Assembly (NCBI GenBank): GCA_964361075.1
Contig: CAYHZL010000103.1
Span: forward strand, 1-12,485
DNA length: 12,485 bases
Direction: 5' to 3'
Source: CAYHZL01 sp964361075
GTDB lineage: Bacteria > Bacteroidota > Ignavibacteria > UBA10030 > UBA8401
The first letter of the stretch is position 1; each line of letters opens with the position of its first letter. The notes beneath the pieces were generated by a model, which worked only from the letters and a program-made list of their open reading frames with translations, was not told where the DNA came from and ran no database searches. Positions 8,227-12,485 of this stretch are shown here, piece after piece. The position numbers and the translations under genes were made by a program.

Positions 8227-10062
8227 TCACGGAATTATTTTTGTTTTTGGTAGATCAACATTTAACCAATCCAATTGCGGATCAACAAATGGCACTTCGA
8301 TAATTTTTCCACCAAATCCAAGTATCCGATAGGTCATCATTGGAATTGGAGTTACTTTAATATTTTTAAGTCTGTCTCCATAAATTGAAAATCCTCGATC
8401 TTCTCCCGTTTGCGCAAGAAACAAATTCATCGTTTGCTTAAATTTTAATGTTAGTAATCGTGATTTAGCATTTTCAAATTGAACAGTGAATGTTGTGTCT
8501 CTTATATCTGCTTTTTCTTTTTTATCAAGAACTTCAAAAAGTATATATTTATTTCCAATAGAGATGGGACCATACATCTGTCCAACATTCATCTTCCATG
8601 CTAATTCACCGATTGGAGAATGTTCAGTAATCGGAAAATATTCTGTTATACCTCCATTTTGTCTTGTCAACGTATCAACTGACCACTCACGTACCGCTTT
8701 TTCAAACGAAAGTCCTTGTTGTATTGCTGCTAATGCCGCTTTCACATTATTGAGTGATGAAGTAATTAACTGGCGTATTTGAACTTGTGGAACTTCAACA
8801 TTTGATTCTGTGCTCTTCATAAATGAAAAAATCTCTGCATCAGTTACAGCAGTGTTACGCCTGATGATATCTTTCATTTGAGAAGCAAGCATTGCTTCGC
8901 GCCACATTTCCAATTTTTCTTTCACCGCAGGTACCCGATCCATTCCACACCGAAGAGATTCTTCTTCAAGAAGTTCTTGTTGTACTAGTTCCTGAACTTG
9001 CGTGTTAAGGATATTTAAAATATTAGCACTATCTTCTTTTGCAACTCGGACATATTTATTCGTCAACTTATCAATCACGTTTCCAACTGTCCAGTACGAA
9101 TTTCCAACAACGCTAAGGCTATCATTTATAAAATCATGACAACGGTTTCGAACTTCTTTCATAATTTCGGAAGTAAATAATCCGTTGCTCTCTACCCCTT
9201 GCAGAACGTACACTTCTTTTAATTTTTTTGCGAACACAATAAATGTGCGAGGTATCGAATAACCTATTTTATCTCTGAGCACCTCATTCACATATTCATC
9301 AAGACGTTCACGCTCTTTGCGCAATCGGATAATCTCAACTACGCGATCACGAAGTATATTTGGTTGCAATGATGAAAACTGCGGATTGCTTTGTATCTTT
9401 ATTATTTTTATGATGTAATAACCTGGTCCAGCTTTGATGACAGAAGATATTTCTCTTTCCTTAAGTCTGTACAGTGCCTCTTCAAGAGCAGGTTCTGCAT
9501 CACCCCAGATCACAGTTGCTGTATCACGGATGGCATGCAATGATGAGTCCACGTTTAATGTTTCGAAATCAGTTGGTTTTTTCATTTGATGACGAACGAA
9601 AGTTGCGTCATCTTTATTCTTAAAAAAAAGATACGCAGTAAAGGGAAGAATTTGTGCGCGTGTCATTCCGCGAATAATTTCTACATCTGATATTTTAACT
9701 TTTTGACTGATTTCAGTGCGGTATAATTCATCTCTTGATAACTTTTTCCGAATCGTATACAACGACTGCTGCACAAGAGTATCTCGGTCAAGATTTCTTG
9801 CGATAGCTTCTTGCACAAGTAACTTTTCTGCGATCATGGTATAAAGAAATTCTGCTTTAGCAGTTTCAAGTTGGGAACGTCGCTGTCTATTAAGTCCGGG
9901 AAGCAGTTCAAAACGATGTACGAACTCGCGTTCGCTAATAAATATACTTCCTGCCTTGGCAACGTAGGATGTACTTTTGTATTCCTCTTGTGTATATAAT
10001 AAAGTAAGAGGAAAAAAAAATGAAAAGAGGAGGAGGAAGATTCTGCTATTGATATTCTGCAT
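8227..10062 (-). CDS. SurA-like exported parvulin-type peptidyl-prolyl isomerase
   Basis: A 611-residue protein predicted to chaperone or isomerise prolines in exported proteins in the periplasm. Residues 1-25 are a signal peptide ending LLYTQ. The charged helical region 33-130 (start AKAGSIFISEREFVHR) is SurA_N-like. A divergent parvulin-like domain spans about 135-225 (ILPFTAYLFF to GPGYYIIKIIKI). A helical linker follows at about 230-415. The clearer PpiC domain is about 423-513 (VQIRQLITS, then LSFEKAVREWS, NGGITEYFP, VGQMYGPI, YILFEVLDKKE). The His usual at the start of such domains (R-H-I-L) is Gln431 here, so catalysis may be weak and chaperoning dominant. Two PPIase-like domains on helical arms match the general SurA plan, although this protein is longer than the roughly 430-residue proteobacterial SurA. 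No Shine-Dalgarno is seen before the ATG. It stands alone, convergent with one SGNH-TPR gene and divergent from the other. Confidence 0.82.
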   Translation of the reverse strand: MQNINSRIFLLLFSFFFPLTLLYTQEEYKSTSYVAKAGSIFISEREFVHRFELLPGLNRQRRSQLETAKAEFLYTMIAEKLLVQEAIARNLDRDTLVQQSLYTIRKKLSRDELYRTEISQKVKISDVEIIRGMTRAQILPFTAYLFFKNKDDATFVRHQMKKPTDFETLNVDSSLHAIRDTATVIWGDAEPALEEALYRLKEREISSVIKAGPGYYIIKIIKIQSNPQFSSLQPNILRDRVVEIIRLRKERERLDEYVNEVLRDKIGYSIPRTFIVFAKKLKEVYVLQGVESNGLFTSEIMKEVRNRCHDFINDSLSVVGNSYWTVGNVIDKLTNKYVRVAKEDSANILNILNTQVQELVQQELLEEESLRCGMDRVPAVKEKLEMWREAMLASQMKDIIRRNTAVTDAEIFSFMKSTESNVEVPQVQIRQLITSSLNNVKAALAAIQQGLSFEKAVREWSVDTLTRQNGGITEYFPITEHSPIGELAWKMNVGQMYGPISIGNKYILFEVLDKKEKADIRDTTFTVQFENAKSRLLTLKFKQTMNLFLAQTGEDRGFSIYGDRLKNIKVTPIPMMTYRILGFGGKIIEVPFVDPQLDWLNVDLPKTKIIP

Positions 10063-10140
10063 AACTTGTAAGATCAGTGGTAAAAATTAATTTCATGTGA
10101 AATGTACGAATTTTCGTGTTCAATGAAATGATAAAAATAT

Positions 10141-10306
10141 TATTGACTGATGTTACACAAAACAAAATTTTTTTAATGATTCGCCGCGGCGAATGACTTT
10201 TGCGGATTGATATGCTGTTAAATGGCACTTTCGGCGCCACACATTTACTAGATAAGTCATGGCATCATTTGCGATAAAAACACATTTTGCGTAACATCAG
10301 TTATTG
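10141..10306. mobile_element. MITE-like element with terminal inverted repeats and 5-bp target duplication
   Basis: Left terminus ACTGATGTTACACAAAA (10146-10162) and right terminus TTTTGCGTAACATCAGT (10285-10301) are inverted repeats matching at 16 of 17 positions. They bound a 156-bp segment. Immediately outside each end is TATTG (10141-10145 and 10302-10306), which reads as a 5-bp target site duplication. Nearly concentric inner inverted repeats ATGACTT (10193-10199) and AAGTCAT (10254-10260) and the 16-bp palindrome at 10179-10194 would help it fold into a long hairpin. It is far too small to encode a transposase, so it must be non-autonomous. It fills about half of the 333-bp gap between the parvulin and second SGNH-TPR genes; apart from it and the promoter candidate, I see nothing else in that gap. 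The parent insertion-sequence family is not recognised. Confidence 0.75.
10179..10194. repeat. 16-bp perfect palindrome
   Basis: ATTCGCCGCGGCGAAT is a perfect palindrome and very GC-rich against AT-rich surroundings. It lies within the MITE-like element near its left arm. It could be a stem, a protein-binding site or a residue of the element's own structure. Confidence 0.85.
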
Positions 10307-10323
10307 AGTTTTGTTGCAATTCC

Positions 10324-10354
10324 TTGCACCTCGTGTATGGAATTTCTAAATTTG
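10324..10354 (+). promoter_or_regulatory. Candidate Bacteroidota-type promoter for the second SGNH-TPR gene
   Basis: TTG at 10324-10326, a 20-nt spacer, then TAAATTTG at 10347-10354, a perfect TAnnTTTG match. The start codon is 41 nt further on. The site begins 17 nt after the right-hand target duplication of the MITE-like element, so the insertion left the core promoter intact but may have displaced upstream elements. Pattern match only. Confidence 0.45.
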
Positions 10355-10395
10355 ACGAGAAAATATTTTTTTAGACATTTTGCTGATTAACATCC

Positions 10396-12354
10396 ATGAT
10401 ACCATCAAAAAAGAAATTTCTCTTTGGCTTGACTACTGTTTTTTTGTTTCTTGCCTTGATAACATTCTCTGAAATGCTGTTGCGCCTGTTTGTACCAGCA
10501 CTCGATAATCCGTTTATACGAAAAGTACAATCTGATGGACGCGATGTCTATGAAGTAAACCGCAATTACTTAAAAAAATATTTTCCATCCGGTTCGCCCA
10601 TCATTCCCGGTTTGAAACCAACTATGTTTCGTAAACATAAAACAGCAAACGTGTTCCGTATTGTGTGTTTGGGTGAATCATCGATGCTGGGAACACCGTA
10701 TCAATTGACTACAAATATTCCTTCTCTCATCCGTAAACAGCTTCGTCACCTATACCCCGAAAAAGAATTTGAGGTGATAAATTTAGGTGCAGCAGCAATC
10801 AATAGTAATGTGATTCTCGACTTGTCAAAAAAAATTATCGAGTACAATCCAGATCTTGTACTCGTTTATACGGGACACAACGAATTTTACGGACCTGAAG
10901 GAGTTGGAGCTTCATGGATACAAAAAAAATTTCGAACAACAATTTCATGGAAATACGAACTTCAAGATGTACGGATAATACAATTAATCGATCGGTATTT
11001 GTTGACACCTTCAAGCATCAATCCAACATCAGAAAAAAATCTGATGAAACAGGTTTCTCAAAGTAATTCAGTGCATCTCAATTCAGAACCAGCGGAACGT
11101 ATTTTTAATCTTTTTGAATCTAATTTAAGCGATATCGTTTCGCTTTTTGCAAAACACAATGTGCCAATTATTCTCAGCGATGTTTCATCGAATCTTTTGT
11201 TCCCGCCTTTTGTGTATGATACGTCATCTCAGCTACTACCCTATCACACACAATTTACATCAATTAAAGAAGACTATGACAGAAGTGATTACGTTTCGGC
11301 TTTACACCGTGCACAACAACTGTATACACTTGATACAACAAACGCATTTTTAAATTTTTGGATCGGTAAAATCTATCTTGCACAAAAAAATCTTTCCGAA
11401 GCAAAATATTTTTTAACACGTGCCCGAGATGAAGATTTGTTAAAATTTAGAGCTCCAAGTAGAATTAACGAAATCACCAAGAGGGTTGCACACCATCATG
11501 GAATTGCAATTATTTCTTCTGATTCACTTTTTGCTTCTCTTGCCGCATCAACCGGTATCCCCGACGATACACTTTTTCGCGAACATCTTCATCCGAATGC
11601 ATGGGGATATTATGAAATCGCTTTATTGTTTGTAAAAAAAATTATCAAGCTAAAACTTATTTCTCCAAATGCAATCACATCAAATTATTTACTTCCATTT
11701 GATGTGGACAGTTTGAGTATACCATGGCTTGATTTGGCATACGGAGATATTTCCATCCGGCAATTAACAAAACAGTGGCCATTCCAGAATTATACACCGC
11801 AGATATTCGTGATGACTCCCTCTGCTGATAGTATCTTAAAACAAATTGCTTTAGATGTCTACACAGTAAAAACATCACTTACTGAAGGCTGCTATAAGTC
11901 AGCGCTTCGATTCCAGCAATTGCATCAATATCAAAGTGCATTAACAACGTATGCTTCATTGATCGAAGATTACCCGGATAATTTTTATCCGTACTATTTA
12001 ACAGGTGTTGCGTACAAAGAGATTGGCGATCTAGAGCATGCCTCTCAATACTATGAAGCATCAATTCAGCGCAAGCCCGACTATCTTTTTACACACATTG
12101 ATCTTGGGCTTGTTGATGTTAATGCCGGAAAAATTGACGAAGCAATTGTTCATCTCAACAGAGCAAAACAATTAGCAGACAACGAACACTCTTCTTCATT
12201 GATACAAGCAACCATCTACTATGGTCTCTCTGCGGCGTATGCAAACAAAGGCGACATACACCAAGCTTTAATCTACATTGACCAATCCATTCGCTTGGCG
12301 CCAAATTATCTGTCTGCACAATTGCTACGCAATAATTTACAGCGACAGAAATAG
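10396..12354 (+). CDS. Membrane-anchored SGNH/GDSL hydrolase-like protein with TPR repeats (paralog 2)
   Basis: A 652-residue paralog of the protein at 6105-8105, with the same order of parts. N-terminal anchor helix about 8-35. SGNH block I CLGESSMLGTPY with nucleophile Ser95; block II NLGAAAINSN with Gly131; block III TGHNEFYGPEG with Asn162; block V EHLHPNAWGYY with Glu396 and His399. A TPR-like pair interrupts the hydrolase domain at about 285-351, followed by ARDEDLLKFRAPS, nearly the same as in paralog 1. The shared WPF (461-463 here, 482-484 in paralog 1) marks the start of the linker to the C-terminal TPRs, which occupy about 503-640. Predicted location is the periplasmic face of the inner membrane. 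The ATG at 10396 has no Shine-Dalgarno, as is common in Bacteroidota. The role (envelope deacylation or acyl transfer with a protein partner) is inference; the substrate is unknown. The gene is followed by a palindromic repeat that may end transcription. Confidence 0.88.
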   Translation: MIPSKKKFLFGLTTVFLFLALITFSEMLLRLFVPALDNPFIRKVQSDGRDVYEVNRNYLKKYFPSGSPIIPGLKPTMFRKHKTANVFRIVCLGESSMLGTPYQLTTNIPSLIRKQLRHLYPEKEFEVINLGAAAINSNVILDLSKKIIEYNPDLVLVYTGHNEFYGPEGVGASWIQKKFRTTISWKYELQDVRIIQLIDRYLLTPSSINPTSEKNLMKQVSQSNSVHLNSEPAERIFNLFESNLSDIVSLFAKHNVPIILSDVSSNLLFPPFVYDTSSQLLPYHTQFTSIKEDYDRSDYVSALHRAQQLYTLDTTNAFLNFWIGKIYLAQKNLSEAKYFLTRARDEDLLKFRAPSRINEITKRVAHHHGIAIISSDSLFASLAASTGIPDDTLFREHLHPNAWGYYEIALLFVKKIIKLKLISPNAITSNYLLPFDVDSLSIPWLDLAYGDISIRQLTKQWPFQNYTPQIFVMTPSADSILKQIALDVYTVKTSLTEGCYKSALRFQQLHQYQSALTTYASLIEDYPDNFYPYYLTGVAYKEIGDLEHASQYYEASIQRKPDYLFTHIDLGLVDVNAGKIDEAIVHLNRAKQLADNEHSSSLIQATIYYGLSAAYANKGDIHQALIYIDQSIRLAPNYLSAQLLRNNLQRQK

Positions 12355-12372
12355 AGAATTATTATATCACAA

Positions 12373-12452
12373 GAAATCCCCCTAACCCCCTTTTCAAGTC
12401 CCGAAGGGATGACCTTGTCAGGGGATTTCCGCGCTCTAATTCCCCCTTGAAA
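12373..12452. repeat. C-rich palindromic repeat downstream of the last gene
   Basis: Perfect arms GAAATCCCC (12373-12381) and GGGGATTTC (12421-12429) enclose a small hairpin TCCC-GAA-GGGA (12399-12409). A second pair, TTTCAAG (12392-12398) and CTTGAAA (12446-12452), interleaves with it. CCCCCT occurs three times. It starts 18 bp after the stop of the SGNH-TPR gene. It resembles dispersed intergenic repeats with an AATCCCCCTAACCCCC core that I recall from several bacterial groups. It may act as a terminator. The rest of the 131-bp right end shows no gene. Confidence 0.6.
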
Positions 12453-12485
12453 TGTTATGCTTCAGTTGGAATATGACTTTTGATA

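Noticed and set aside
10046..10240. 64-codon minus-strand open frame upstream of the SurA-like gene
   Set aside because: It overlaps the signal-peptide start of the SurA-like gene in another frame and runs through the MITE-like element and its palindrome; no ribosome site or protein features.
8106..12395. A coordinated operon of SGNH-TPR, SurA-like and SGNH-TPR genes
   Set aside because: The genes are convergent and then divergent with palindromes or a MITE between them, so co-transcription is excluded even if functions are related.
1..12485. Phage-defence, CRISPR or secondary-metabolite system
   Set aside because: No spaced direct-repeat array, Cas, nuclease, toxin-antitoxin or biosynthetic motifs were seen; all long frames are hydrolases, a chaperone-like protein or secreted proteins.

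Overview
The window looks like an AT-rich chromosomal segment of a bacterium from the Bacteroidota/Chlorobiota/Ignavibacteria side of the FCB group. The main evidence is a type IX secretion system (T9SS) type A sorting domain with the typical core SLSQNYPNPFNPST and the ending KKMLLTK. Supporting signs are weak or absent Shine-Dalgarno sequences at several starts, and two upstream sites resembling the Bacteroidota promoter (TTG/TTTG, about 20 bp, TAnnTTTG). The genus cannot be named from sequence alone.

Left half (1-5899, minus strand): three tightly spaced genes read leftwards as a probable operon. The first is a cytoplasmic neopullulanase/cyclomaltodextrinase-like GH13 enzyme (4490-5899). 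After 13 bp comes a large secreted multidomain GH13 amylase with an N-terminal CBM48-like domain, Ig/PKD-like modules and a T9SS tail (1450-4476). After 36 bp comes a secreted protein of unknown function that runs off the left edge (1-1413). This fits extracellular cleavage of starch or glycogen followed by intracellular breakdown of imported maltodextrins.

Right half (6105-12354): two paralogous, membrane-anchored SGNH/GDSL-hydrolase-like proteins, each with a TPR pair inserted inside the hydrolase domain and more TPRs at the C-terminus (6105-8105 and 10396-12354, both plus strand). Between them, on the minus strand, lies a SurA-like exported parvulin-type peptidyl-prolyl isomerase (8227-10062). 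All three act in the cell envelope, but their arrangement (convergent, then divergent) means they are separate transcription units.

Non-coding structure: the 333-bp divergent gap at 10063-10395 carries what looks like a complete 156-bp MITE-like element (10146-10301). It has 17-bp terminal inverted repeats (16/17 match), a 5-bp target duplication (TATTG), and an internal 16-bp perfect palindrome. A REP-like palindrome lies between the convergent genes (8138-8189), and another palindromic repeat follows the last gene (12373-12452). Five tandem heptamers lie inside the coding sequence of the amylase sorting domain (1632-1666). I saw no tRNA, rRNA, CRISPR array, phage gene or transposase gene. 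I found no clear novel multi-gene system; the MITE-like element and the TPR-in-SGNH paralogs are the items most worth following.
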